Source of the DNA: Deltaproteobacteria bacterium
GTDB lineage: Bacteria; Myxococcota_A; Polyangia; HGW-17; JAJRWW01
Assembly (NCBI GenBank): GCA_029938605.1
Contig: JAOZUO010000051.1
Coordinates: 1 to 50,120 of the forward strand
Length of the DNA: 50,120 bases
Direction of reading: 5' to 3'
In this document: positions 16,962-25,953 of the stretch, piece after piece
Numbering within the stretch: the stretch's first letter is position 1
Layout: the number at the start of each line of letters is the position of its first letter
Translations under genes and position numbers: made by a program
Notes under the pieces: model-generated
The model's input: only the letters and a program-made list of their open reading frames with translations
What the model was told of the DNA's origin: nothing
Database searches by the model: none

Positions 16962-17321
16962 GGGGTTCCGCACCTCCGAGCGGTTGGCTGACCAACGGTG
17001 CGTTCATTCGTAAGATAGTTCATAGATTAACCAGTCTAGTAATAATGCCCAACCAACAGCCAACGCTCCATCGAAGACTGAGTATCGAGCGCCACCATGG
17101 TTGATGCTCTTCAATAATACCATAACATTTTACTCGATCTACCCCATTTTGGCCCAATTTGTAGTGGAGCTCATTTTGTGGTCTGCCACACGATGTATGG
17201 CAATGGACTGAGCCTCTGTGTGCAGTATATGGCTTTTATGTAAGCGAAACAGCCTGTTACAGGTTCATAGAGGCGGACTGTGCCGTCTTTGGTGAATTGT
17301 GGTAGTAGGTGAAACCAACCT
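16962..17321. promoter_or_regulatory. AT-rich divergent control region of the polysaccharide locus
   Basis: A 360-base stretch without a gene, much richer in A/T than the surroundings, between the divergent GT2 and GT4-B genes. It must hold promoters in both directions. A 5-bp inverted repeat TGTGG-TCTG-CCACA lies at 17177-17190. GGAGGT before the GT2 gene and TAGGTG before the GT4-B gene are the ribosome sites. I could not fix a sigma-70 or sigma-54 promoter. The base composition suggests either a regulatory region or the join of two separately acquired gene blocks. Confidence 0.5.
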
Positions 17322-19145
17322 ATGGGCAACTGGGCAGATACTTCAGGTTTTCGGCGCGCGGTTGCGCTGGGCTCGGCATTGCGTGCGCGGGGACGCGAGC
17401 TGGCCGCCGGGTTTCTTGCGGGAGAGGGAGGCCGGGGTGAGTACCCTCGTCATGAGTTACCCGGGCGGATTGCCGGTGCGGCCTCCGTTCTGGGGTGGGT
17501 GCCCTTCGGCTGGTTCGGACTTTCCGAGGTCATCGGCGTTTTGTTCGAGGCTCACCCAACGGCGGACGTGGAGCAGAGCGTCGTCCAAGCGCTGGGGATC
17601 ATTGGCCCTCGTCGTCGCCACACCTTCGCACGCAGCGCGCTGTTCCGAGCCACGCTTGCGGCGCTCGCATCGCGCTCGTTGAGTCGGGCCCTGGCGTTCG
17701 GTGAGGCCCGCTTAGATGGCGCTTGCGGGCAGGATACGGCCCTGGCGCTTGCGAAGCTGTATGTGCGGGAGGGGGCGCTGCGGCGGCCGCTGGAGCTGCT
17801 CGCTCCCTATCCGCGTGCGGACCCGGCGCTGGCGCAGCAGCTGCGGGAGGAGCGGGCGCACCTGGAGCGGGGAATGGAGGAGACGTCGGGGGCCCCAGCG
17901 GCCGCCGTGGTGCCGGCGAATCCGCGCCGATCACTTTACTATGTGAGCCAGAGCCTCCCACATCACTCCAGTGGCTACGCGATTCGCACCCACTATCTCC
18001 TTACCAGCCTCAAGGCGGCCGGCTGGGACATGGCGTGCTACGCGCGGTTCGGCTATCCGAATGACCGCTGGGACTTTCGCGTCCGGCCCAAGGTCGCAAC
18101 CGGGGCCGAGGTGGACGGCGTCTCCTATACCTTTCGGCCGGACCGCGGCGGGTTTCGCACGCTGAGCCCCGTGACGTACCAGCGCTCGGCCGTGGACGTG
18201 CTGATGGACCAGGCTGTCGCCTTCCGACCGGCGATCCTCCACTGCGTATCGAACTACCTGGTCGGGCAGGCGGGAACCGAGGCCGCGCGGCGACTCGGCC
18301 TGCCTTCGATCTACGAGGTTCGTGGGCTGTGGCACCTGACGCGGGCGTCGAAGCAGCCCGGGTACGACGGGTCCGAGCACTATCGGATGACCGAGGGCCT
18401 CGAGGTCGGGGCCGCCCGGCGTGCCGATCACGTGTTGGCCATCACCGCCGGGGTGCGAGATCTGCTCATCGCCGGCGGGGTGGGGCCCGAGCGTATTACG
18501 TTGTTGCCCAACGCAGTCGATCCCGAGCACTTCGCGCCCCGCGACCGCGATGCAGGACTCGCCGCCGCCTTGGGGCTGCGCGACCAGATCGTCCTGGGCT
18601 TCATCGGCTCCTTTGCCCCTTACGAGGGGCTCGAGCTGTTGCTTGAGGCGGCGGTACGGCTGCGCGACGAGGTCGGCGACGTGTTTCACGTCCTGCTCGT
18701 AGGGGATGGCGCGGCGGGGACCGGACTGCGTGCTCGTGTCAAGGCGTTGGGGCTCGACGCCCTGGTGACGTTCACCGGGCGGGTTCCCCACCGGGACGTT
18801 CTTCGCTACTACAGCCTCATGGACATCGCGGTGTATCCCCGCCTCGGCCTGACGGTGTGCGAGCTGGTGTCACCGCTCAAGCCCTTGGAGGCCATGTCCA
18901 TGGCCAAAGCCGTCGTAATGTCGGATGTGGGGGGACAGCGCGAGATGGTGGACCACGACCGGACCGGCCTGGTGCACCGCAAAGACGATGTGGACAGCCT
19001 GACCAATGAGCTGTCGAGGCTCGTGCGATCGCGCGCCATGCGGGAGCAGCTCGGACGGGCCGCCCGTCAGTGGGTTTGCGACCAGCGTTCCTGGTCGGCA
19101 AACGCCGCCACCGTTGCCGGGGTCTACCGATCGCTGTTGGGCTAG
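17322..19145 (+). CDS. GT4-family glycosyltransferase (paralogue B)
   Basis: 607 residues. The N-terminal 200 residues are Ala/Arg-rich and helical, with TPR-like spacing. The GT-B part matches paralogue A motif for motif: LPHHSSGYAIRT, GYPNDRWDF, YEVRGLWHLTRA, LPNAVDPEHF, GFIGSFAPYEGLELLLEA, LLVGDGA, CELVSPLKPLEAMSMAKAV. The shared blocks show that the two arose by duplication, while the N-termini have diverged almost fully. TAGGTG lies 12 bases before the ATG. It begins the plus-strand run GT4-WecB-deacetylase-OM protein, so it probably adds a sugar made by the epimerase branch. Confidence 0.87.
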   Translation: MGNWADTSGFRRAVALGSALRARGRELAAGFLAGEGGRGEYPRHELPGRIAGAASVLGWVPFGWFGLSEVIGVLFEAHPTADVEQSVVQALGIIGPRRRHTFARSALFRATLAALASRSLSRALAFGEARLDGACGQDTALALAKLYVREGALRRPLELLAPYPRADPALAQQLREERAHLERGMEETSGAPAAAVVPANPRRSLYYVSQSLPHHSSGYAIRTHYLLTSLKAAGWDMACYARFGYPNDRWDFRVRPKVATGAEVDGVSYTFRPDRGGFRTLSPVTYQRSAVDVLMDQAVAFRPAILHCVSNYLVGQAGTEAARRLGLPSIYEVRGLWHLTRASKQPGYDGSEHYRMTEGLEVGAARRADHVLAITAGVRDLLIAGGVGPERITLLPNAVDPEHFAPRDRDAGLAAALGLRDQIVLGFIGSFAPYEGLELLLEAAVRLRDEVGDVFHVLLVGDGAAGTGLRARVKALGLDALVTFTGRVPHRDVLRYYSLMDIAVYPRLGLTVCELVSPLKPLEAMSMAKAVVMSDVGGQREMVDHDRTGLVHRKDDVDSLTNELSRLVRSRAMREQLGRAARQWVCDQRSWSANAATVAGVYRSLLG

Positions 19146-19225
19146 CCGCCTTAGAATTGTGCCCGAGCGGGAATGGCCGTAGTATCACGTCTTGTCAAAC
19201 GACCCGCGAAGGGTAGAGATCAACT

Positions 19226-20356
19226 ATGTGTGCGCTGAAGATTCTGCACGTGGCCGGTGCGCGGCCCAACTTCATGAAGGTGGCGCCGATCATCGCGGCC
19301 ATGGCCCGTCACGGCGACGTCTTTGAGCAGCAGCTCGTCCATACGGGGCAGCACTACGACGAGAACATGTCGCGGGTGTTTTTCGATCAGCTGGGTCTGC
19401 CGCGTCCCGACCAGAACCTGGAGGTGGGCTCGGGGAGCCATGCGCAGCAGACGGGGCGCATTATGGAGGCCTTCGAAAAGGTAGTGCTTGAGGACCGTCC
19501 CGACTGGGTGTCGGTGGTCGGGGATGTCAACTCCACCCTGGCGTGCAGCCTCGTATGCGCGAAGCTGGGGATCCGCGTGGCGCACGTGGAGGCGGGGCTT
19601 CGCTCTTTCGATCGGACCATGCCCGAGGAGATCAATCGTATGGTCACGGACCGACTCGCCGATCTCCTGTTCACTCCCTCGCCCGATGGCGACGAGAATC
19701 TCCTCCGAGAGGGCGTGTCCCCGGACAGGATCCACTTCGTCGGCAATGTGATGATCGACTCCCTGCTCCGGCTCCTGCCCCAGGCGGGGCCGGCGGCTGA
19801 GGCATTTCTCGAGCGGCTTGCGAGGGAGCGGGAGGCGGCTGGCGACTTCCCCGTGGGGGACGATCCGGTGTTGGTGACTCTTCACCGTCCGGCGAACGTG
19901 GACGAATCGGGACCCCTGGCCGAGATCATGGGGTCGCTGGTGGAGCTGGGCCGGGATCGGACGGTGATTTTCCCGGTTCACCCCAGAACCCGGGGGCGCA
20001 TCGCGGCCGGCGGTTATGGGAAGGGGGCCGACGGCTTGGTGCTCATCGAGCCGGTGGGGTACCTGGAGTTCGTGGGCCTGATGCAGAAGGCGGCGCTCGT
20101 CCTCACCGACTCTGGAGGGATCCAGGAGGAGACCACCGTGCTCGGCGTTCCCTGCCTCACGGTGCGCCCCAACACGGAGCGGCCCATCACCATCACCGAA
20201 GGCACGAACCAGCTCGTGCAGTGTCGTCAGCAGGTCATCACCGATGCGGCGTTGGCAGCGCTGAAGGGGCCGCCTTCCAAGGCCGCCCGTCCCGAAAAAT
20301 GGGACGGACACGCGGCCGAGCGAATTGTGGAGGTCTTCTTGGGGCTCGAAAAGTAG
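19226..20356 (+). CDS. wecB: UDP-N-acetylglucosamine 2-epimerase (non-hydrolysing)
   Basis: 376 residues, the normal length. Seen: GARPNFMKVAPI (11-22), HTGQHYD, VVGDVNSTLA, HVEAGLRSFD with MPEEINR, TLHRPANVD and TDSGGIQEE, all hallmark blocks of WecB/MnaA. Reaction: UDP-GlcNAc to UDP-ManNAc, the precursor of ManNAc or ManNAcA residues in capsules, enterobacterial common antigen and related polymers. No UDP-ManNAc dehydrogenase (WecC) is in the window, so the sugar may be used as ManNAc or oxidised by an enzyme encoded elsewhere. It is followed after three bases by the deacetylase gene, which indicates an operon. Confidence 0.95.
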   Translation: MCALKILHVAGARPNFMKVAPIIAAMARHGDVFEQQLVHTGQHYDENMSRVFFDQLGLPRPDQNLEVGSGSHAQQTGRIMEAFEKVVLEDRPDWVSVVGDVNSTLACSLVCAKLGIRVAHVEAGLRSFDRTMPEEINRMVTDRLADLLFTPSPDGDENLLREGVSPDRIHFVGNVMIDSLLRLLPQAGPAAEAFLERLAREREAAGDFPVGDDPVLVTLHRPANVDESGPLAEIMGSLVELGRDRTVIFPVHPRTRGRIAAGGYGKGADGLVLIEPVGYLEFVGLMQKAALVLTDSGGIQEETTVLGVPCLTVRPNTERPITITEGTNQLVQCRQQVITDAALAALKGPPSKAARPEKWDGHAAERIVEVFLGLEK

Positions 20357-20359
20357 AGG

Positions 20360-21136
20360 ATGTCGCAAGTACGAATCAGAGTCGGATTCTCGTTGGTCGC
20401 CGGGTTGCTCCTGGTGGGCTGCGGGCCCCGGAGCGTCGCGGGCATGGACGAGGTGTACTTCGCCTGGGACCAGCGGCGGGTGCTGTGCGGGGTGACCATC
20501 GACGATGGGCTGAGGAGCAACTTTGTCCCCAGCCTCGACAACCTCCGGGAGGGCATGGAGCGCGCTCGGCGGCGGGAGGAGGTGCTGATCTTCTATGCGC
20601 ACGAGCCCGGCGCCGGCCTCTCGGTGGAGAGACTCGAGTCCGTGCTCGCGCTCGTCAACGACGTGGGGCTGGATTTCTTGACCTTCGATGAGCTCCACGG
20701 CCCTGCAGGCGGAGCGGGGGTCGCGCTCACCTTCGATGACGCCCACATCGACGAATGGCACGGGCAGCGCGCGCTCTTTGCCGCCTACGACGCCCGCGTG
20801 ACCTTCTTTGTGACCCGTATCCATCTGCTGTCTGACAGGCGTCTGGATATGCTGCACGAGCTCTACGCCGATGGACACGCCATCGAGAGCCATGGGCTCA
20901 ACCACGTCAACGGGCCCGACTACGTCCAGGAGCATGGCCTGCAGGCCTATATCGATGACGAAGTCCTTCCCTCGCTTGTGGTGCTGCGTCGTGAGGGGTT
21001 TTCGCCGACGACCTTTGCCTATCCCTTTGGCGCTCGCACCTCCGAGATCGACCGCGCCGTGCTTGAGCACGTCGCCCTCGTGCGCTCCATCGCGTGGACC
21101 ATCCGTACGCCGCTGGTCGCCAGCCCATGTCCGTAG
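20360..21136 (+). CDS. NodB-type polysaccharide deacetylase, lipoprotein
   Basis: 258 residues. Lipoprotein signal with lipobox LVGC (Cys21). A NodB catalytic core follows: ALTFDDAHID (124-127 TFDD), SHGLNH (His178/His182) and AYPFGAR. These are the catalytic Asp, metal-binding Asp/His and the arginine-bearing motif 3. Known role: metal-dependent N-deacetylation (or O-deacetylation) of amino-sugar polymers. The gene starts three bases after wecB and ends 10 bases inside the next gene. A second TIDDG motif near residue 46 is an oddity of the N-terminus. Likely role: deacetylation in the periplasm or outer membrane of the polymer made by this locus. Confidence 0.85.
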   Translation: MSQVRIRVGFSLVAGLLLVGCGPRSVAGMDEVYFAWDQRRVLCGVTIDDGLRSNFVPSLDNLREGMERARRREEVLIFYAHEPGAGLSVERLESVLALVNDVGLDFLTFDELHGPAGGAGVALTFDDAHIDEWHGQRALFAAYDARVTFFVTRIHLLSDRRLDMLHELYADGHAIESHGLNHVNGPDYVQEHGLQAYIDDEVLPSLVVLRREGFSPTTFAYPFGARTSEIDRAVLEHVALVRSIAWTIRTPLVASPCP

Positions 21137-21975
21137 CTGCGCGTGTTCCCAAGTTCTGCTGTCCCCTCCGTCGCCCTCGCTGGCCGTTCGCCGTCGCCAT
21201 CGCCATCGCTTTGGTTCTTATGACGGATGGAGCGGCGAGCGCCCGTGGTGTACCCCCCGCAGGTCATGAGAGTCTCAACCTACCGAAGGGGAGCCTGCGG
21301 GTCAGCGTCGCCCTCGAGGTGGGTTTGGACGGACCGCCCCCAGTGGGCTCCCCCATCTCGCTGGCCCCCGATCTCTACCTGGGCATTACTGACCGGCTCA
21401 CCCTTGGGCTCACTCACAGCGGGGGTGCTCTGGGTATGACAGACAGCGGTTGGGGGTTCTGCCTCACCGGACGGACAGGGGGCTGCGATCTCGTGGTTTC
21501 GGGCACGGGATATGACGGTTGGTACACGTTTTATCGCTCGCGTCGCTTCGAGCTGGCCGCGCGCTCCCGACTATTCGTTGCGCGGTTCTTCAGGCGATTC
21601 AAGTTGCGCACCACCCTGGGGCTGCTGGGCGTCTTGAGGGCCGGACCGGTGGCCCTACGTTTTGACCCCCACCTGTCGATGGGCCTGGTCAATCGCGAGG
21701 AGGGGAACGCCGACACGCTCAACGTGCCCATCCATCTGACCGTGGCCCTGGGACGCTTCGTCGGCATATTCCTGCGCACGGGCTTAACCGGTCCACTGCG
21801 AAGCTTCGCCGATCAGTACGCCATTCCCCTGGGGGTGGGCGTGGTGGCGCACCCCACGGCGCGTTGGCGGGTGGGCGCGCAGTTCGTTCTTCGGCAGATC
21901 CTCGGCCCGCTGAACACGTACCGGAAACGTGATCTCCTCTTGTACGCGGACTACCGGTTCGCTTCGCTGTTTTAA
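21127..21975 (+). CDS. secreted, probably outer-membrane beta-strand-rich protein
   Basis: 282 residues from the ATG overlapping the deacetylase gene; an upstream in-frame ATG at 21094 lies deeper inside that gene. A signal peptide ends at about AASARG. The mature part alternates short hydrophobic strands with turns (LYLGITDRLTLGLTHS, LRTTLGLLGVLRAG, VGVVAHPTARWRVG) and ends YADYRFASLF with a terminal Phe, as in outer-membrane barrels. I do not recognise the family. Co-location suggests an outer-membrane role linked to the polysaccharide, but that is inference. Confidence 0.6.
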   Translation: MSVAARVPKFCCPLRRPRWPFAVAIAIALVLMTDGAASARGVPPAGHESLNLPKGSLRVSVALEVGLDGPPPVGSPISLAPDLYLGITDRLTLGLTHSGGALGMTDSGWGFCLTGRTGGCDLVVSGTGYDGWYTFYRSRRFELAARSRLFVARFFRRFKLRTTLGLLGVLRAGPVALRFDPHLSMGLVNREEGNADTLNVPIHLTVALGRFVGIFLRTGLTGPLRSFADQYAIPLGVGVVAHPTARWRVGAQFVLRQILGPLNTYRKRDLLLYADYRFASLF

Positions 21976-22014
21976 GCCGTTGCCGCAGGGCGGCGTCCTG
22001 GTCGTTCGCGCGGT

Positions 22015-23613
22015 TCAGCTGTTCTCGCGGGTCTTGTGGAAGACCACGTCGGGGTGTTGTTCCATGGCGTAGTTGAGGCGCCATTCGCTGGCGGCGAGGT
22101 AGGCGAGGTTGCCCTCGGCGTCGTGGGCCAGATTGGGCTGGCAGGCGCGCTCGAATTTTTCGAGGGCGGCTCGGTCGTCGCAGGTGATCCACCGGGCGGT
22201 GGCGAAGTCCACGGGCTCGGACACGGCGTCGGCGCCGTACTCATGGCGAAGCCGGTGCATGGTCACGTCGAACTGGAGGGCTCCCACGGCCCCCAGGACC
22301 CACTCGTTGCCCTGTACCGGGCGGAAGACCTGGATGGCGCCCTCCTCGGAGAGCTGTCGTAGCCCCTTGTCGAGCTGCTTGAGCTTGAGCGGAGTCTTGA
22401 GATGTACCCGGCGGAAGAGATCCGGGGCGAAGCTCGGGATTCCCGTGAACTGAAGGGGCTCCTTGGTGGACAGGGCGGTGAAGGTGTCGCCGATCTTGAT
22501 GGTACCGTGGTTGTGGATGCCGATAATGTCACCGGGCCAGGCCTCGGCGACATTCTCCCGGTCCTGGGCCATGAACATGGTGGCGTTGGCCAGGGTACGC
22601 TCGGTGCCCAGGCGGTGGTGAAATACCTTCATGCCCCGGGTGAACTTGCCCGAGCAGATTCGTAGGAAGGCGATGCGATCCCGGTGGGCGGGGTTCATGT
22701 TCGCCTGGATCTTGAAGACGAAGCCCGAGAAGGGCTCCTCCTGGGGGAGCACGTCGCGGGTAGCGGTGGGCCGGGGCCCGGGGGGAGGGGCCAGCTCCAC
22801 GAAGGCGTCGAGCAGCTCCTGTACGCCGAAGTTGTTCACGGCGCTGCCGAAGAACACCGGCGTCTGGCTGGCCTTCATGTACTCTTCGGCGGAGAAGGGG
22901 TTGGCGGCCCCTTCCAGGAGCTCCACGTCCTCGCGCAGCTCGTCGGCCGCGGTGCGGCCCAGGTGCTCGTCTAAGCGCGGGTCGTTCAGATCGTCCAGGG
23001 TGACCACCGTCTGGTGACGGGTATCGGCGCCGGGGGTAAACAGGTTTATCTGGCGACGGTAGAGGTTGTAGACCCCCTTGAAGGACTTGCCCATGCCGAT
23101 GGGCCAGGCCAGGGGCGCACATTCGATCTGCAGCTTGTCCTCGATGTCGGACAAAAGATCCAACGGCGTCATGCCCTCCCGGTCGAGCTTGTTGATGAAG
23201 GTGATCACCGGCGTGTTACGCATGCGGCAAACCTCCATGAGCTTCTCGGTCTGGGACTCCACGCCCTTGACCCGGTCGATGACCATGAGCGCCGAGTCCA
23301 CGGCGGTGAGCACGCGGTAGGTGTCTTCGGAGAAGTCCTTGTGGCCCGGGGTGTCGAGCAGGTTGATGTCGTAGTCGCCGTAGATGAACTTCATCACCGA
23401 CGTGGTGACCGAGATGCCGCGCTCCTGCTCCATCTTCATCCAGTCGCTGGTGGCGTGGTGGGAGGCCTTGCGCGCCTTCACCGCCCCGGCCATCTGGATG
23501 GCCCCGCCGTAGAGCAACAGCTTCTCGGTGAGCGTGGTCTTCCCGGCGTCCGGATGGCTGATGATCCCAAAGGTCCGCCGCCGAGCGATCTGTTCTAGTA
23601 GTTGCTTAGACAC
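22015..23613 (-). CDS. prfC: peptide chain release factor 3 (RF3)
   Basis: 532 residues with a GTG start. Translational GTPase motifs: HPDAGKTT (G1), DTPGHKD (G3) and NKLDRE (G4), plus the RF3-specific [16 protein letters not shown] switch I region and a C-terminal part typical of RF3 rather than EF-G ([18 protein letters not shown]). Role: GTP-dependent recycling of RF1/RF2 after termination. It stands alone between the polysaccharide locus and the TolQ/R set. Confidence 0.97.
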   Translation of the reverse strand: MSKQLLEQIARRRTFGIISHPDAGKTTLTEKLLLYGGAIQMAGAVKARKASHHATSDWMKMEQERGISVTTSVMKFIYGDYDINLLDTPGHKDFSEDTYRVLTAVDSALMVIDRVKGVESQTEKLMEVCRMRNTPVITFINKLDREGMTPLDLLSDIEDKLQIECAPLAWPIGMGKSFKGVYNLYRRQINLFTPGADTRHQTVVTLDDLNDPRLDEHLGRTAADELREDVELLEGAANPFSAEEYMKASQTPVFFGSAVNNFGVQELLDAFVELAPPPGPRPTATRDVLPQEEPFSGFVFKIQANMNPAHRDRIAFLRICSGKFTRGMKVFHHRLGTERTLANATMFMAQDRENVAEAWPGDIIGIHNHGTIKIGDTFTALSTKEPLQFTGIPSFAPDLFRRVHLKTPLKLKQLDKGLRQLSEEGAIQVFRPVQGNEWVLGAVGALQFDVTMHRLRHEYGADAVSEPVDFATARWITCDDRAALEKFERACQPNLAHDAEGNLAYLAASEWRLNYAMEQHPDVVFHKTRENS

Positions 23614-23665
23614 GTTGAACCCGAGCGGTATCTAGCCCATGGGTCCGCCGACGTCAATGCCGAAG

Positions 23666-24565
23666 CTACCGCGAGCGGATGACTACGGCGACGCTGATGG
23701 AGGAGCGGAAGCGGGTGGTGCGCTTGTTGTACATGACGCACTTGTGGGGGGCGGGGAAGGTGCCGATGGTCTTGACGTGGGCCACGGCGGCGCCGTCGTA
23801 GCGGGGATTGCCCGAGGATTTGGCGGTGGAGGCGTTCAGGATCTTGCCACCGCCACCAATGTGGACGCGTACGACGGTGGTGAGGTTTCTGGCCACTGCG
23901 GCCGAGACAAAGGCCGGGCGGCGGAACAGTGGGATTTTTTTGCGGATGATCTGCTTGTAGCTCGCCACCACGGCGGCGTGCTGGGAGAAGCACGGGTCCA
24001 TGGCGCCCTTGTCGGCGGTGCCGCCGGCGCCCTTGCGGTCGTCAGAGGGCGTGGCGCCGGGGGGGGCCATGACGCCGGTCTGGGAACCCCAGTCCTCGGG
24101 GGCGTTGGTGGCGTCGTCCTTGTTGTCGAGGGGGACCGGCGTATTTGTTCGGGTCACCATGCCGCCTTTGGGCATGCGGTCCCGGCTGGCTCCCACGCGG
24201 TAGCTCTTGGTCCGGCGCCGGGCGCGTCGCTTGCGGGCTTTGTCCGGGCGTTTGTAGGCCGGCCCCTTGGTGCGGGTGCCCTCGGCACTGCCGGCCTGGA
24301 TGGGCACGAGGGTCGTCTGGATGATGTGCTCTTTGGGTTGGGCCGCCGACTCCTTTTTCCAGAGGCCGAGGCTGGAGATGAGGACGATCAGGATCAGCGC
24401 CAGGTGCAGCCCGCCCGTGGTGAGTAGCCCGGCCAGGCTCGACTGGCTACGGTGGGCGGTGGATGGCTCCTCGGTGGGCGGCTCCTCGGTGGGCGGCTCC
24501 TCGGTAGGCGGCTTGCTGGTGGGCGGTATCAGCTCCACCGGGTCGGGGGTCTGTAGCTCGCTCAT
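23666..24565 (-). CDS. TonB/TolA-like energy-transducing protein
   Basis: 299 residues. Pro/Glu repeat N-terminus, one transmembrane helix (about 49-68, HLALILIVLISSLGLW), a basic and Pro-rich periplasmic linker, and a C-terminal domain (about 200-299) with GGGGKILNASTAKSSGNPR and FPAPHKC, like TonB/TolA C-terminal domains. Two Cys (about 192 and 282) could form a disulfide. The ATG overlaps the ExbD/TolR-like stop. It is the transducer of the TolQR/ExbBD motor encoded upstream. It could serve either the Tol-Pal or a TonB-dependent system; no receptor is nearby. Confidence 0.82.
   Translation of the reverse strand: MSELQTPDPVELIPPTSKPPTEEPPTEEPPTEEPSTAHRSQSSLAGLLTTGGLHLALILIVLISSLGLWKKESAAQPKEHIIQTTLVPIQAGSAEGTRTKGPAYKRPDKARKRRARRRTKSYRVGASRDRMPKGGMVTRTNTPVPLDNKDDATNAPEDWGSQTGVMAPPGATPSDDRKGAGGTADKGAMDPCFSQHAAVVASYKQIIRKKIPLFRRPAFVSAAVARNLTTVVRVHIGGGGKILNASTAKSSGNPRYDGAAVAHVKTIGTFPAPHKCVMYNKRTTRFRSSISVAVVIRSR
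24466..24520 (-). repeat. 15-bp tandem repeat coding PPTEE
   Basis: Three to four near-identical 15-bp units encode Pro-Pro-Thr-Glu-Glu at the cytoplasmic N-terminus of the TonB-like protein. The units are in frame, so copy-number change would alter only the length. Confidence 0.75.
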
Positions 24566-25029
24566 TTGACCTCCACCAGCGGCGGCTGGGTCACCAGGCC
24601 CAGCTTCATCACTTTTGCATTCTGTAGCTGCACCATTACGTTGACCACTACGCCGTAGGGTAGGGTGTGATCGGCGTCCACATAGGCCTCTTTTTCCTTT
24701 TGCATGGCCTTGGAACGACGGGCCTCGATGGTGATGTTGGAAAGGGCCGACAGGTTCGGACCCTTGTGCAAGGACTTGGATAGGTTGAGCTGCGCCACCT
24801 TGTTGGTGTCGAAGTAGACGCCGCCACCTTTACTGATGCGCACCCGCACCACGCCCTCCTTTTTGACCATGGGCGCGGCCCCGGCCTCGGGCACCTGGAC
24901 CTGTACGCCCTCCTGGGCCAGCGGCGCGCAGATCATGAAGATGATGAGCAGCACCAGCATCACGTCCACCAGCGGCGTGACGTTGATCTCTGAAAGTACG
25001 GTGCCCCGGGGGGCAGATCCCATGGACAT
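24562..25029 (-). CDS. ExbD/TolR-family biopolymer transport protein
   Basis: 155 residues. AGGAG lies 7 bases before the start. One N-terminal helix carries the key Asp of the family in INVTPLVDVMLVLLIIFM, followed by a periplasmic domain. Its C-terminus carries the Asp-rich VDADHTLPYGVVVNVM motif of ExbD/TolR. It forms the proton-conducting stator with the TolQ-like protein encoded 11 bases upstream. Confidence 0.93.
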   Translation of the reverse strand: MSMGSAPRGTVLSEINVTPLVDVMLVLLIIFMICAPLAQEGVQVQVPEAGAAPMVKKEGVVRVRISKGGGVYFDTNKVAQLNLSKSLHKGPNLSALSNITIEARRSKAMQKEKEAYVDADHTLPYGVVVNVMVQLQNAKVMKLGLVTQPPLVEVK

Positions 25030-25040
25030 GGCCGCTCCTC

Positions 25041-25790
25041 CTACTTGAGCACGTGACGCTTCACGATGTTCAAAAAATCACTCGAGAAGGTGTCCATTTC
25101 GGACGCCAGAACCTTGATCTTTTGTACGAACATATTATAGGCGATGACCGCCGGGATGGCCGCCATGAGCCCGATGGCCGTGGCAATGAGCGCCTCGGCG
25201 ATGCCCGGCGCCACCACGGTGATGGACGCCGAGCCCGAGGCGGTGATATCCATGAAGGAGGTCATGATGCCCCACACCGTGCCGAAGAGGCCCACGAAGG
25301 GTGCGCTGGAGCCGGTGGTCGCCAGGAAGGCCACCATCCTTTCGAGCTGGGTGACCTCGGCGGTCTGGGCTCGGCGCATGGCGCGCTCCACGGAGTCCAG
25401 GTCCGAGAGGTTGTCGTGCATGGCGTTTGCATCGCCGTGCGCGTCGGCGGTCTCGGACTGGAGCTTGGACAGCTCCACATAGCCGGCCTTGAACACCAGC
25501 GCTGTGGGGCTCTTGTCCATGGTCTGGGCGGTCTTGTAGATCTCGTCGAGGCGCTTGGACTGCCAGAACACCTCCAGGAACGTGTCTGAGTCCTGCTTGG
25601 CCCGGCGGAGGTACCAGTACTTGAAGCCGATGATGTACCAGCACACCACGCTGAAGGCCAACAGCAGCATCAGCACCCAGAACACCATTCCCGGGAAGGA
25701 CTGGGTGACCATATGGATGAGCGATTTCTTCTGGGGCGCCGCGGTGAGCAGCACCCCGAGAAGTCCGGGGTCTGTGAGCAAGGAAGTCAT
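25041..25790 (-). CDS. TolQ/ExbB-family proton channel protein
   Basis: 249 residues. Three transmembrane helices: one near 35-55 and a C-terminal pair with GSSAPFVGLFGTVWGIMTSF and the following AEALIATAIGLMAAIPAVIAY, the diagnostic MotA/TolQ/ExbB block. GGAAAGG lies before the ATG. It is first in the operon TolQ-TolR-TonB-like. The sequence is closer to TolQ-type than to flagellar MotA. Confidence 0.94.
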   Translation of the reverse strand: MTSLLTDPGLLGVLLTAAPQKKSLIHMVTQSFPGMVFWVLMLLLAFSVVCWYIIGFKYWYLRRAKQDSDTFLEVFWQSKRLDEIYKTAQTMDKSPTALVFKAGYVELSKLQSETADAHGDANAMHDNLSDLDSVERAMRRAQTAEVTQLERMVAFLATTGSSAPFVGLFGTVWGIMTSFMDITASGSASITVVAPGIAEALIATAIGLMAAIPAVIAYNMFVQKIKVLASEMDTFSSDFLNIVKRHVLK

Positions 25791-25953
25791 CGTCTACCTT
25801 TCCTGTATACGTGTCAGTTCTCCAGATGGTTCCCGGCGCGTTCCTTTGCGGGTTCCAGCGTTGGAGTGCGAGCATTATGTGGGCTTCGTCCCAGACTTTC
25901 AACCAGCGGAAACGTTTTGACACCGCGGGGGGGTGCGGCGCAAACTGGCAGCG
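25791..25953. promoter_or_regulatory. divergent promoter region
   Basis: 163 bases between the tolQ-like start (minus) and the lipoprotein start (plus). Promoters for both are expected here. No specific box is recognised. Confidence 0.3.

Noticed and set aside
17221..17260. Possible sigma-54 promoter (TGGC...GC) before GT4 paralogue B
   Set aside because: The GG to GC distance is 11 bases instead of 10 and the flanking consensus is poor.
19220..21070. 616-residue minus-strand frame opposite wecB and the deacetylase gene
   Set aside because: WecB and NodB motifs prove the plus strand. The minus product is a His/Arg/Gln-rich shadow.
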